Source of the DNA: a bacterium
GTDB taxonomy: Bacteria; Cyanobacteriota; Vampirovibrionia; Gastranaerophilales; Gastranaerophilaceae
NCBI GenBank assembly: GCA_017470245.1
Contig: JAFUEV010000060.1
Coordinates: 62,001 to 126,000 of the forward strand
DNA: 64,000 nucleotides
Reading direction: 5' to 3'
Below the pieces are notes generated by a model that was not told the origin of the DNA, did not search any database, and saw only the letters and a list, made by a program, of their open reading frames with translations. Of the stretch, positions 36,831 through 45,747 are shown piece after piece. Each line of letters starts with the position of its first letter. Position 1 is the stretch's first letter. The position numbers were made by a program, and so were the translations under genes.

Positions 36831-38558
36831 CTATTTATTACCTTCTTTTGCGTTAGGGTCATAACCTTCTGCTATCGAACTTAACAATAACTCAGTTTCA
36901 ACCATGTGTTCACCTAAAAGACTTGCTATTTCTTGAACTGTTGCAATATTTTTAGTAATAACTTCACGAGCCTTTTGTGCTATTTTGCTTCTGTCCATTT
37001 CTGATTTTGTAACATCGGATATAACTGCACCAACCAGTTCATTATCTTCGATTGTAAATATACTTATATCATATACTTTATCTTTTATTGCATAATGTTC
37101 CTGATGTATTTCTTTGCCTGTGTCAAGCGCAGACTTAAATAATTCGGGGAATTGAACTATTCTGTCAATACAAGCACCGGTTAATCCGTCGTTACGAGAT
37201 GTAAATACTTCATACATTTCATCACTCAAGAACATGTGTTCAAAAGAATCATTTGCCTCTACTATTTGCATATTTGAATCAACAATAACTACGGCTGAAG
37301 GCATACATCTTAACATTGCAGCAGCCTTTCTAACCGCAATTTTTCTCATATATGATACGCACTGTGAAGGTTCTGCATCTCCTGCAATAAGTGCATTTAC
37401 AAACTCTCGACAACTTGTATATCCGCATCCTGAGCAGTTCAATTCATCATCAACAGAATGTTTACTGATTTTCTTTAGAGCTTTTGATACCTGTTCTATA
37501 GAATATTCTATTTTTTCAACCGGACTCGGATTATATTCGACAGGCACAACCATTTGCGGTTCTTTGGGAACATTATCACGATAACGGGTATTTGCATATA
37601 TATCAGAAGTTATTAATATTCTTGATTTTTCACTTGATAAGCAAGGCCCGTTAATACATCCGCCGGAGCACGCAAGCGCTTCCACAAAAATTTTATTATC
37701 TATTTTTTCAGGATTAATATTACGTAATGATTTATCAAAATCTTCCAATGAACTGACTGCAATAAAAGTAACATCATTTTTATCAATGCCGACTTGTTTT
37801 ATTGTTTCATTCATCCCGCCTTCAATAGGATATAAAGAACCTTCATAAGAACTTTCCGGAACAAATTTGCAATCTTCATCAAATTCTATATTTTCTATAT
37901 CAATAAATTCTTCTTTTATCCAATAATTGAGTTCATCAAAAGTCAATGCAGCAGACATTAAATCAGGATGTTCATCCGCTTCATTTTTCTTAGCTATACA
38001 AGGTCCGATAAATACAACCTTAATATCTTCTCCCAATTTTTCTTTTAATAACGCACAATGAGTAAGTGCAGGTGATGCAACAGGCGTAATACATTGTGCA
38101 AATTCAGGTTTATATAAACGAACATAATCATCAATAACAGGACACGCAGAAGAAATATAAAGCCCCGACTTTGCCTGATTTAGCATTTTTGCAGTTTGGA
38201 TGGAAACTTCTTGTGCACCCAATGCCGTTTCCGACACTCCGGCAAAGCCGAGCTTTTTGAGTATGGCTATCATTTTTGAGGGAGGAATATTATATACACC
38301 TGCCCAACTCGGAGCTAAAGATACATATACCTTTCGTCCGGTGAGAAATAATGTTTTTACAATATCTATATCACTTCTTACTTTTTTTGCTCCGGCAGGA
38401 CATACTTGAACGCAATGTCCGCATGCTATACATTTTTCATTAATAACCGATGCACTACCGCTTTGAATACGAATTGCCTTTATATGACATCCTCTTATAC
38501 ATTTATAACAGTCATTACATTCGTTTTTCAAAGTATATACAGGATATTGTTTTTCCAT
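36831..38558 (-). CDS. Sensory [FeFe] hydrogenase-like protein with PAS domain (HsfB/HydS type)
   Basis: The 575-residue protein has two 4Fe-4S sites (CNDCYKCIRGC at 14-24 and CIACGHCVQVC at 43-53), an H-cluster domain with modified L1 (SACP, 137-140), L2 (GPCIAKKNE, 185-193) and L3 (ACSGGCINGPC, 296-306), an extra 4Fe-4S motif (CSGCGYTSCREF), then a PAS domain (about 430-520) and a helical tail. Known members are thought to sense H2 or redox state, not to evolve H2 at high rate. It sits between rex and the SpoIIE phosphatase. Confidence 0.9.
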   Translation of the reverse strand: MEKQYPVYTLKNECNDCYKCIRGCHIKAIRIQSGSASVINEKCIACGHCVQVCPAGAKKVRSDIDIVKTLFLTGRKVYVSLAPSWAGVYNIPPSKMIAILKKLGFAGVSETALGAQEVSIQTAKMLNQAKSGLYISSACPVIDDYVRLYKPEFAQCITPVASPALTHCALLKEKLGEDIKVVFIGPCIAKKNEADEHPDLMSAALTFDELNYWIKEEFIDIENIEFDEDCKFVPESSYEGSLYPIEGGMNETIKQVGIDKNDVTFIAVSSLEDFDKSLRNINPEKIDNKIFVEALACSGGCINGPCLSSEKSRILITSDIYANTRYRDNVPKEPQMVVPVEYNPSPVEKIEYSIEQVSKALKKISKHSVDDELNCSGCGYTSCREFVNALIAGDAEPSQCVSYMRKIAVRKAAAMLRCMPSAVVIVDSNMQIVEANDSFEHMFLSDEMYEVFTSRNDGLTGACIDRIVQFPELFKSALDTGKEIHQEHYAIKDKVYDISIFTIEDNELVGAVISDVTKSEMDRSKIAQKAREVITKNIATVQEIASLLGEHMVETELLLSSIAEGYDPNAKEGNK

Positions 38559-38567
38559 TACCGCCCC

Positions 38568-38804
38568 TTATTCAATTTCACTCAATATTTTTTTTATATC
38601 ATCCTTTGTAACATTTGTATATTCTTTATCATTAACTATTATTCTCGGTCCTATTTCGCATTTATTTTCGCATAAAGACCCACCTATTGATATTTTAGTA
38701 TCCAAATTATTTTCTTCTATATAATTTTGTATAAATTCAAGATTTTCTTGATTACCTTTTGCAAAACATGCACTTCCCATGCATATTTTAATTTCTGTTG
38801 TCAT
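38568..38804 (-). CDS. Small 2Fe-2S thioredoxin-like ferredoxin protein
   Basis: A 78-residue single-domain 2Fe-2S protein (KICMGSACFAKGNQENL and SLCENKCEIGPR supply four cysteines) of the NuoE/HydC type. It overlaps the 3' end of rex by 17 bases and precedes the sensory hydrogenase by 9 bases, so it is translationally coupled to rex. It likely hands electrons to or from the sensory hydrogenase. Confidence 0.88.
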   Translation of the reverse strand: MTTEIKICMGSACFAKGNQENLEFIQNYIEENNLDTKISIGGSLCENKCEIGPRIIVNDKEYTNVTKDDIKKILSEIE

Positions 38805-39426
38805 TTTCCACCTTATCTATTTCATTATTATTTGTAAATTGTAAAAAACTCCCTATTAAATTTTCGTTCCAGACTCTTACAGTTTTTGGAACTTCCAGAA
38901 CACAAGGAGTAAAGTTCCATATATATTTAATTCCTGCACCTGCGAGGTAATTTGCCATCGCCTGTGCAGCTTCTTTGGGTACAGTTAAAATTGCTATTTC
39001 AACATTCAAGCGTTTTACCAGATTCGCAATTTTTGAAAATTCAAATACTTCTTTACCGTTAATGGTTGTACCTATTTTTTTTGTATCATTGTCAAACATA
39101 GCAAGGATATTCAAGCCATAATCTTTAAAAGATGTATATTTAGCTAATGCAGAACCTAAATTTCCTGCACCTACAATAAAAGCATCCTTTGTTTGTTTAA
39201 AACCAAGACACTTTTCAATTGAAGATTTTAGTTCTTTTGAATTATAACCGACTTTACATTTTCCCGAACTGTTTAGATATTTTATATCTTTTCTAACCTG
39301 CGAAGAATCAATATTCAACAATTGTGCAATTTTTGTACTGGAAATGGTTTCTTCGTCTTCTCTCAAATCATCAAGGATAAAATGATAAAGAGTTAAACGG
39401 TTCAATACATTGTCAGGTATATTCAT
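38788..39426 (-). CDS. rex: Redox-sensing transcriptional repressor Rex
   Basis: Rex binds NADH/NAD+ and represses fermentation and hydrogenase genes when NAD+ is high. The N-terminal winged helix (ISSTKIAQLLNIDSSQVRKDIKYL) and the nucleotide-binding Rossmann part (AFIVGAGNLGSALAKYTSF) are present, along with the domain-swapped C-terminal helix. At 212 residues it is of normal length. It lies between adhE and the hydrogenase genes that it presumably controls. AAAAAGGA precedes the ATG. Confidence 0.95.
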   Translation of the reverse strand: MNIPDNVLNRLTLYHFILDDLREDEETISSTKIAQLLNIDSSQVRKDIKYLNSSGKCKVGYNSKELKSSIEKCLGFKQTKDAFIVGAGNLGSALAKYTSFKDYGLNILAMFDNDTKKIGTTINGKEVFEFSKIANLVKRLNVEIAILTVPKEAAQAMANYLAGAGIKYIWNFTPCVLEVPKTVRVWNENLIGSFLQFTNNNEIDKVENDNRN

Positions 39427-39451
39427 TTTGTTAATCCTTTTTCTTATATTA

Positions 39452-39508
39452 TAAGAATTATCGGGGGATTTATATTTTATATTAGGAGGTTCACCCCCGA
39501 AATTCTTA
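39452..39508 (-). other. Large hairpin between adhE and rex
   Basis: A 15-base stem with one bulged base (TAAGAATT-TCGGGGG pairing with CCCCCGA-AATTCTTA), loop of about 26 bases, starting 10 bases after the adhE stop. No U-run follows, so it fits an attenuator, processing or mRNA-stabilising element better than a full terminator. It may adjust the ratio of the abundant AdhE message to the downstream regulator. Confidence 0.65.
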
Positions 39509-39517
39509 TATATTTTA

Positions 39518-42163
39518 TTATACTATGCCGTTATATGCATTAATAAAGATTTGCTTAATTTCAGACATTAACGGATATCTTGGATTTGCACCGGTGCATT
39601 GGTCATCATAAGCACGTTCTACTAATACATCAAGATTTTTCATAAATTCATCTTCTTTTACACCAAATTCTTTAATTGATTTTGGCAAATTAACTTTAGT
39701 CATTAACTCATCAACAGCTTTTATCAACAATTCGACTTTTTCATCATCATTTTTACCGCCCAGACCAAGTTCATCTGCGATTTGACCATATTTAGTCTTT
39801 GCACAAGGGAACTTATATTGAGGGAATATAGCCTGTTTTGTAGGTTTATCAACTGCATTGAATTTGATAATTTGACGAATTAATAATGCATTTGCAACAC
39901 CGTGAGGAATGTTATACATAGCACCAAGTTTATGAGCCATTGAGTGGCATAAACCTAAGAATGCATTTGCAAATGCCATACCTGCTATTGTTGCTGCATA
40001 GTGCATTTTTTCTCTTGCTATAGGGTCATTTGCACCTTCTGTATATGAACGTTCAAGATATTTGAATACTAATTTTGTTGCTTCTAAAGCATTTGAATTA
40101 GTGAAGTTTGTTGCCATACAAGAAACATAAGATTCTAATGAGTGAACTAATGCATCAATACCTGAAGCAGCTGTTAGTCCTTTAGGCATTCCGTCAACAT
40201 AATTGGGGTCTACTACTGCCATATTAGGTGTTAGTGCATAATCTGCGATTGCATATTTATAATGTGTTTTTTCATCAGTAATAATTGCAAACGGAGTTAC
40301 TTCAGAACCAGTACCTGATGTCGTAGGAACACAAACCATTGTTGCTTTCTTGCCCAAATCAGGAATTTGACATATTCTCTTTCTGATATCCATAAATCTC
40401 ATAGAGATATCTTCAAAGTTTGTTTCAGGTTGTTCATATAATAACCATATAATCTTACCTGCATCCATAGGAGAACCACCGCCAAGTGCAATGATAACAT
40501 CCGGTTCATAAGGTTTTACTATTTCCATAGCTTGTTTGATTGTAGCCAAAGTAGGATCAGGTTTAACATCAAAGAATACCTGATGATCAATTCCGATTTC
40601 ATCGAGAGTCTTTGTAATTGTATCAACAGCTCCTGAATTGAATAAAAATCTATCCGTAACAATAAATGCACGTTTTTTACCTTGAAGTTCTTTAAGTGCT
40701 AAATCAATTGCACCACGTTTGAAATAAACTTTCGGAGGAACCTTGAACCATAACATATTTTCTCTCCTTTCGGCTACGGTTTTGTAATTCAATAAGTGTT
40801 CAACACCAATGTTTCCTGAAACTGCGTTACCGCCCCAAGAACCACAACCAAGTGATAATGACGGTTCTAACTTGAAGTTATATAAATCACCTATACCGCC
40901 TTGTGAAGAAGGTTGGTTAATTAATATACGACAAGAAGGCATTTTTTCTGCGTATGCATTTATTCTTTCTTTTTTTCTTTCATCCGTATAAAGAACTGAT
41001 GTATGACCTGCTCCGCCTTTTAACACTAGTTCATGAGCCATATCGGCAGCTTGTTCAAAAGATTTTGCTTTATACATTGTTAAAATCGGTGATAATTTTT
41101 CTCTTGAGAACGGATCTTCCCAATCAAGTTTTGCTCTTTCACAAAGAAGGATTTTTGAATCTTCAGGAATTTTAAATCCTGCAAGCTCTGCTATTCTATG
41201 AGCAGGCTGACCGACTATTAACGGATGAGCGGTACCTCTTTGAGGATCGATAAACGGAAGTGCTATCATTTTCTTTTCATCTTCTTTACTTACAAGATAT
41301 GCACCACGATATACAAATTCTTTCTTTACTGCTTCATAAATATCTTCAACAACTATAACAGATTGTTCAGAAGCACAAATCATACCATTATCAAATGTTT
41401 TTGACATTAATATTGATGATACAGCCATTTTTATATCAGCAGTTTCATCTATAACAGCTGCCGTATTACCAGGTCCAACACCTAATGCCGGTTTACCTGA
41501 TGAATATGCTGCTTTAACCATTCCGGGACCGCCTGTTGCTAATATACAATTAATATCAGGGTGGTGTAATAATGCATCCGAAAGTTCCATTGAAGGTGTA
41601 TCTATCCAACCGATAATATCTTTTGGAGCACCTGCCGCAACTGCTGCATCTAATACTACTTTTGCTGCAGCAATTGTTGATTTTGTAGCTCTCGGATGCG
41701 GAGAGAATACTATAGCATTTCTTGTTTTTAAAGCAATCAATGATTTAAATATAGCTGTTGAAGTAGGGTTTGTTGTTGGAATAATACCTGCTAATATTCC
41801 TAAAGGTTCAGCTACGATTTTTGTACCGTTAATCTTATCTTCTTTTATAATTCCGCAAGTTTTTGCATCTTTATGCTTGTTGTAAATATATTCTGAAGCA
41901 AAATGATTTTTTATAATTTTGTCTTCTAAAACGCCCATGCCTGTATCCTCAACTGCCATTCTTGCAAGAGGGATACGAGCCTTATCGGCAGCTGTTGCAG
42001 CTGCTTTAAAAACTCTGTCTACTTGTTCTTGAGAAAAATTTTCATATTCTCTCTGTGCGTTTTTAACCCTTTCAAGTAATTCATTCAATGCTTCAACATT
42101 ATCAACCAAGCCAGTTGATTTTGAATTTTTCTTTTCTTCTTTTTTGTCTATTACTTTCGGCAT
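39518..42163 (-). CDS. adhE: Bifunctional aldehyde-alcohol dehydrogenase AdhE
   Basis: The fermentation enzyme reduces acetyl-CoA to acetaldehyde and then ethanol, regenerating two NAD+. The N-terminal 440 residues are a CoA-acylating aldehyde dehydrogenase (NPTSTAIFKSLIALKTRNA, catalytic Cys in DNGMICASEQSVIV). The C-terminal 400 residues are an iron alcohol dehydrogenase (ALGGGSPMDAGKIIW, SGIDALVHSLESY, LGLCHSMAHKLGAMYNIPHG). The 881-residue length is normal. First gene of the minus-strand block with a good promoter just upstream (listed) and AAAAGGAGA before the ATG. Confidence 0.97.
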   Translation of the reverse strand: MPKVIDKKEEKKNSKSTGLVDNVEALNELLERVKNAQREYENFSQEQVDRVFKAAATAADKARIPLARMAVEDTGMGVLEDKIIKNHFASEYIYNKHKDAKTCGIIKEDKINGTKIVAEPLGILAGIIPTTNPTSTAIFKSLIALKTRNAIVFSPHPRATKSTIAAAKVVLDAAVAAGAPKDIIGWIDTPSMELSDALLHHPDINCILATGGPGMVKAAYSSGKPALGVGPGNTAAVIDETADIKMAVSSILMSKTFDNGMICASEQSVIVVEDIYEAVKKEFVYRGAYLVSKEDEKKMIALPFIDPQRGTAHPLIVGQPAHRIAELAGFKIPEDSKILLCERAKLDWEDPFSREKLSPILTMYKAKSFEQAADMAHELVLKGGAGHTSVLYTDERKKERINAYAEKMPSCRILINQPSSQGGIGDLYNFKLEPSLSLGCGSWGGNAVSGNIGVEHLLNYKTVAERRENMLWFKVPPKVYFKRGAIDLALKELQGKKRAFIVTDRFLFNSGAVDTITKTLDEIGIDHQVFFDVKPDPTLATIKQAMEIVKPYEPDVIIALGGGSPMDAGKIIWLLYEQPETNFEDISMRFMDIRKRICQIPDLGKKATMVCVPTTSGTGSEVTPFAIITDEKTHYKYAIADYALTPNMAVVDPNYVDGMPKGLTAASGIDALVHSLESYVSCMATNFTNSNALEATKLVFKYLERSYTEGANDPIAREKMHYAATIAGMAFANAFLGLCHSMAHKLGAMYNIPHGVANALLIRQIIKFNAVDKPTKQAIFPQYKFPCAKTKYGQIADELGLGGKNDDEKVELLIKAVDELMTKVNLPKSIKEFGVKEDEFMKNLDVLVERAYDDQCTGANPRYPLMSEIKQIFINAYNGIV

Positions 42164-42206
42164 TGTTTATCTCCTTTTAAAATAGTGATTAATTTCCTTA
42201 ATTAAA

Positions 42207-42235
42207 ATCATATTACAGTCAAAAAAACATGTCAA
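42207..42235 (-). promoter_or_regulatory. Probable sigma-70 promoter of adhE
   Basis: On the minus strand, TTGACA (42230-42235) and TATGAT (42207-42212) are separated by exactly 17 bases, about 45 bases upstream of the adhE ATG. This is a near-consensus vegetative promoter, so high basal expression with Rex control is expected. A single imperfect palindrome farther upstream does not convincingly match a Rex operator. Confidence 0.65.
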
Positions 42236-42432
42236 CAATATTAATAAAATCAATATTCTTTGACATTGTTATTTCGTGACAAACCTGCACAATTTATTTG
42301 AAAATTGGGTATTTTTTCACGATTAATAAATACATTAAATTTTTGCAATAATTTAATATGCCATTTAAGCAGAAGCCTAGTGTATTTTAACAACACAATA
42401 ACTATGACATTTTATATCGTTTTCCAATATTT

Positions 42433-43473
42433 TTATGCCGAAATATCTATAATAGAATTAACTATTTGTTCCGATATATCAACTTGTTTTATTTTAGGAA
42501 TTGCACCTTGTTTTTTAGGAACGCTATTTGTAACTATTACTTCTTTAATCGGAGCTTCTTGGAGTTTTTTCATTGATTCTCCGTTAAACAGTCCGTGAGT
42601 AGCACAAACAAATATATTTTTAGCACCGTTTTTATTTAAAAGGTTTGCAGCTTCAGATATAGTACCTGCCGTATCAATTATATCGTCGTAGATAACACAA
42701 TTCTTACCATCAACATTACCTATTAAATCTTCTGCCATAGCCTCATTATGTTCTTGACGATGTTTATATACAATAGCTTTATCGCAGCCAAGTGATTTTG
42801 CCAATTTATCAGCACGCTTTGTACCACCAATATCAGGACTTACAATTACAAGATTATCTAATTTTTTATCTGCAATATAATCTTTTATTAAAGGCATTGA
42901 TTCAAGATGTGTTACAGGCATTGAGTTTGGAGCAAAACCTTCCAACGCAGGAGTGTGCAAATCTTCTGTAATTATTTCATCAACTCCTGCTGCTTTTAAT
43001 AAGTCCATATTTAATCTTGCAGCAATTGGTTCACCACTTTCCGTTCTTTTTTCCTGTCTTGCATAATCAAAATTTGGCATTATGGCAATAACTCTATCTG
43101 CCCCCATTCTCTTTGCAGCATCAGCACGCAAATATGTTTCCATTAAATTATCATTTACATTACTGCCTGATGCAGGCATAAGATAAACATCTTTTCCTCT
43201 GACATTTCCATTGATATTAACGTAAGTTTCACCGTTTTTAAATTTTTTAACAGTTGTTTCTACAGGTTTAACGCCCAATTTTGTCTCTATATTTTTTTCT
43301 AATGTAGTTGGGGTTGATGATTGAATAATACCAATTTTATCTGCGAGTTTATGACTTTTAAAGCAAAAAATATCCGCACTCATAGACTTTTGTGCGGATG
43401 TAACTGCTTTTTTACTATAGTCATAACTCTTCGGATAACTCGAATACGCCTTTCCAAGAGCTAAAACTTTCAT
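42433..43473 (-). CDS. prs: Divergent ribose-phosphate pyrophosphokinase with N-terminal extension
   Basis: PRPP synthetase supplies phosphoribosyl pyrophosphate for nucleotide, His and Trp synthesis. The ATP-loop region (MPNFDYARQEKRTESGEP), the ribose-binding VIYDDIIDTAGTISE loop and VIVSPDIGGTKRADKLA are recognisable. The usual DLHAxQIQGFF reads DLHTPALEGFA, and RKxxPRxPITA reads KRTESGEPIAARL, so it is divergent. About 50 extra residues (MKVLALGKAYSSYPKSYDYSK, then FCFKSHKLADKIGII) precede the ordinary start. It may be a second copy or have altered regulation. Confidence 0.83.
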   Translation of the reverse strand: MKVLALGKAYSSYPKSYDYSKKAVTSAQKSMSADIFCFKSHKLADKIGIIQSSTPTTLEKNIETKLGVKPVETTVKKFKNGETYVNINGNVRGKDVYLMPASGSNVNDNLMETYLRADAAKRMGADRVIAIMPNFDYARQEKRTESGEPIAARLNMDLLKAAGVDEIITEDLHTPALEGFAPNSMPVTHLESMPLIKDYIADKKLDNLVIVSPDIGGTKRADKLAKSLGCDKAIVYKHRQEHNEAMAEDLIGNVDGKNCVIYDDIIDTAGTISEAANLLNKNGAKNIFVCATHGLFNGESMKKLQEAPIKEVIVTNSVPKKQGAIPKIKQVDISEQIVNSIIDISA

Positions 43474-43629
43474 ACTTCTTCCTTTTTGTTAATAATGTTT
43501 GCTATATATTTCATTTTAAACATGCTTTTCATTGTTTGCAAGGATGTAAATAATATTAAATTCATCATTAGAATATTTTTTTAAAAAATGGGTATAATAT
43601 ATTTATAGTTATTTATTGGAAGTTTTATT

Positions 43630-43941
43630 ATGAAGAAATTATTATTTATTTTAAATGTTACAACTATTGTTGTACTTGCAATTAATATGCAAATGGCAAT
43701 TGCTGATAACGGATTTATAGAATCTTCATTTTCTTTCGGGGTAGGAAATGATGTACAATATATCCATGACAGACAAGATAATTCTTACATTATTCCGCCA
43801 AATAATCCTACATTACCACCTCCTCCACAGGAAAATGATGACAAGTTACCACTACCTCCAAAAGGTGATAACAACCATCCGTTCCCACCACCACCTGATG
43901 ATGACGACGATGATTACCCTCCGCCGCCACCTAGAATATAA
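43630..43941 (+). CDS. Secreted proline/aspartate-rich small protein
   Basis: A 103-residue exported protein. Signal peptide MKKLLFILNVTTIVVLAINMQMAIA is followed by a short segment with IESSFSFGVGND, then a low-complexity tail of proline runs (LPPPPQ, FPPPPDDD, YPPPPPRI) alternating with acidic Asp/Asn blocks. It would be disordered, extended, perhaps a wall-spanning or surface-displayed element. No family recognised. It converges on the transporter gene two bases away. Confidence 0.66.
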   Translation: MKKLLFILNVTTIVVLAINMQMAIADNGFIESSFSFGVGNDVQYIHDRQDNSYIIPPNNPTLPPPPQENDDKLPLPPKGDNNHPFPPPPDDDDDDYPPPPPRI

Positions 43942-43943
43942 TA

Positions 43944-45266
43944 TTATTTCAAGCCTAAAATCAATACCAATAATAGTATTATCGGCAATACGTATTTTAG
44001 CAAAAAGCTTAAAACTGAAGCATAACGACCTTCACCAAAGGCTTCTTTTTGTATATGCGGAATTACCCATCCAGAAACAATACATATTGCAATAGTACAT
44101 ATAGGCATTAAAACATTTGATGTTGCATAATCAAGAAAATCAAAAAATGTTTTATCCAATATTTTAAATTCGGATAATGCACCAAAAGAAAGTGATGCAG
44201 GTATGGCTATTATAGACGTTAACACAAATAGAAATACTGCTGCTTTCTTTCTTGACATTTTAAAATGCTCGCTATAACAAGCTAAAGAAGCTTCCAATAA
44301 ACTTATTCCGGATGTTACTGCGGCAAAAAACAATAATGTAAAAAACACGAATGCCAAAACCTTTGTAAATGGCAATGTTACAAATATTTGAGGAAGTGAA
44401 ATAAATACCAGTGTAGCTCCGGCCGTTGGTTCTATCCCATTTGTAAATACAATCGGGAAAATCATTATTCCTGCAAGCACTGCAACTAACGTATCAAAAA
44501 ATATCAATGTATACGACGATTTAATTATATTTACATCTTTCTTTAAATAGCTGCCGTATGTCATCATAATTCCTATGCCAATACTTAATGTAAATAGCGC
44601 CTGTCCCAATGCCAACAATATCATCTCACTGTTAAATTTTGAAAAATCAGGCTTAAACATAAATTCTAAACCTTCTTTCGCTCCGGGCAATGTCAATGAA
44701 TAACCTGCTAAAGTAACAAGCATTATAACAAACACAGGCATCATAAAATTATTAGCTTTTTCTATACCTTTATTTAACCCGATAAAAGGAAATACTATGG
44801 ATATAAGCAAAAATACCAATGTTAAAATAATCGGAACGATAGGACTTGAATTTAATGTTCCAAAATACTGGGCAAAATCAGAAGGAATAGAAGGTTGAAG
44901 GAAAATCCACATATAATTCAATATCCAACCACCTACAACAAAATAAAAGCAAGGAATCAATATTGATGTTATTAAACAAAGATAACCTAAAAATTTGAAT
45001 TTAGGATTGATTTTATTATAAATAGTTATTGGATCACCCTTGTAAAACTTACCAACTGCAAGTTCTACACTTAAAGGAATAACACATATTAAGGCTATCA
45101 ATAGCAGATAAATAAGTAAAAATAATGCCCCACCGCATTTACCCATAATATAAGGGAAACGCCAAATATTTCCCAGTCCGACGGCACTGCCTACGGCTGC
45201 TATTATAAAACTAATGTATGAACTCCACTCGGGACGTTTATTTTCCATACTTCTAAAATACATCAT
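43944..45266 (-). CDS. Na+-dependent transporter (NSS/SNF family)
   Basis: A 440-residue neurotransmitter:sodium-symporter-type membrane protein that takes up amino acids or related solutes. The family start SSYISFIIAAVGSAVGLGNIWRFPY is followed by about 11 transmembrane helices. An in-frame ATG encoding MENKRPEW, six codons in, is an equally good start and closer to family N-termini. Substrate unknown. The ligand-contacting sequence GLGNIWRFPY is conserved. It is a lone gene. Confidence 0.92.
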   Translation of the reverse strand: MMYFRSMENKRPEWSSYISFIIAAVGSAVGLGNIWRFPYIMGKCGGALFLLIYLLLIALICVIPLSVELAVGKFYKGDPITIYNKINPKFKFLGYLCLITSILIPCFYFVVGGWILNYMWIFLQPSIPSDFAQYFGTLNSSPIVPIILTLVFLLISIVFPFIGLNKGIEKANNFMMPVFVIMLVTLAGYSLTLPGAKEGLEFMFKPDFSKFNSEMILLALGQALFTLSIGIGIMMTYGSYLKKDVNIIKSSYTLIFFDTLVAVLAGIMIFPIVFTNGIEPTAGATLVFISLPQIFVTLPFTKVLAFVFFTLLFFAAVTSGISLLEASLACYSEHFKMSRKKAAVFLFVLTSIIAIPASLSFGALSEFKILDKTFFDFLDYATSNVLMPICTIAICIVSGWVIPHIQKEAFGEGRYASVLSFLLKYVLPIILLLVLILGLK

Positions 45267-45441
45267 TTATTTTTTATCTGCAATAATAAAACTTTTAATA
45301 ACCCTATAGAATCGTTTTGTCTTTAATTTTAGACATATTTATTTATTATTAAGTTTTTTTACATAAAAATTTTTATCAAATAAATCAATGTCCGATTTGG
45401 ACACTATATTGTTTTAGTATATAAATAAAGGAAGAAAGCAA

Positions 45442-45531
45442 ATGAATTTATTAACAATTTTACTAATAATAATATTTTCAAAAGACATTTGTAATGCAAT
45501 CGGCTTAGGTGATGGCGAAAATGAAGAATAA
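45442..45531 (+). CDS. Possible 29-residue small membrane protein
   Basis: ATG at 45442 encodes MNLLTILLIIIFSKDICNAI and then an acidic GLGDGENEE tail, one hydrophobic helix long. AAAGGAAG lies 10 bases before the ATG. A possible promoter pair (TTGGAC about 45400, TATAAA about 45420, 17-base gap) lies just upstream. It ends 16 bases before the promoter of the SAM riboswitch. It has the look of a small single-pass protein, but a random origin is possible. Confidence 0.4.
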   Translation: MNLLTILLIIIFSKDICNAIGLGDGENEE

Positions 45532-45546
45532 AACAAGGTATTCCGG

Positions 45547-45573
45547 TTGACAATCTAAAAAATAATATAAAAT
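45547..45573 (+). promoter_or_regulatory. Promoter of the SAM riboswitch transcript
   Basis: TTGACA at 45547-45552 is a consensus -35 box. The best -10 is TAAAAT at 45568-45573 with a 15-base spacer; TATAAA two bases earlier is an alternative. It lies just upstream of the aptamer P1 strand. Spacing is short, so the assignment is tentative. Confidence 0.45.
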
Positions 45574-45579
45574 AAAAAC

Positions 45580-45704
45580 ATCTCATAAAGAGTGTACGAG
45601 GGACAAGCCCAAAGACTACACAGCAACCCGAAAAGAAAACTTTTGCAGGGTGCTAATGCTTGGAAAATGAGAACTATTAAGGCTCATTTTCAACGATGAG
45701 CCTT
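45580..45704 (+). ncRNA. SAM-I (S-box) riboswitch with terminator
   Basis: The conserved aptamer core is present: CGAGGGACAAGCCC, then CAGCAACC, and AGGGTGCTAATGCTTGG. Stem P1 pairs CTCAT (45582-45586) with ATGAG (45667-45671); P2 pairs GTGTA with TACAC. Downstream is a terminator hairpin AAGGCTCAT / ATGAGCCTT (45679-45704). An antiterminator is also visible: AAAATGAG (45664-45671) is fully complementary to CTCATTTT (45683-45690) and excludes both P1 and the terminator. So high SAM would favour P1 and termination, and low SAM would allow readthrough. It belongs to the RF00162 class by recognition. Confidence 0.88.
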
Positions 45705-45747
45705 TCTTATACCTCTTTATGAGACAAGTAAAAACAAGGAGGTATAA

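Noticed and set aside
42266-42282. Candidate Rex operator TTGTTATTTCGTGACAA upstream of adhE
   Set aside because: The outer arms match the TTGT...ACAA ends, but inner pairs do not, the length is 17 instead of 18, and it lies upstream of the -35 box rather than overlapping the promoter. Too weak to call.
43800-43940. CCACCTCCACC-rich low-complexity DNA
   Set aside because: It is the proline-rich coding tail of a small secreted protein in frame, not an independent repeat element.
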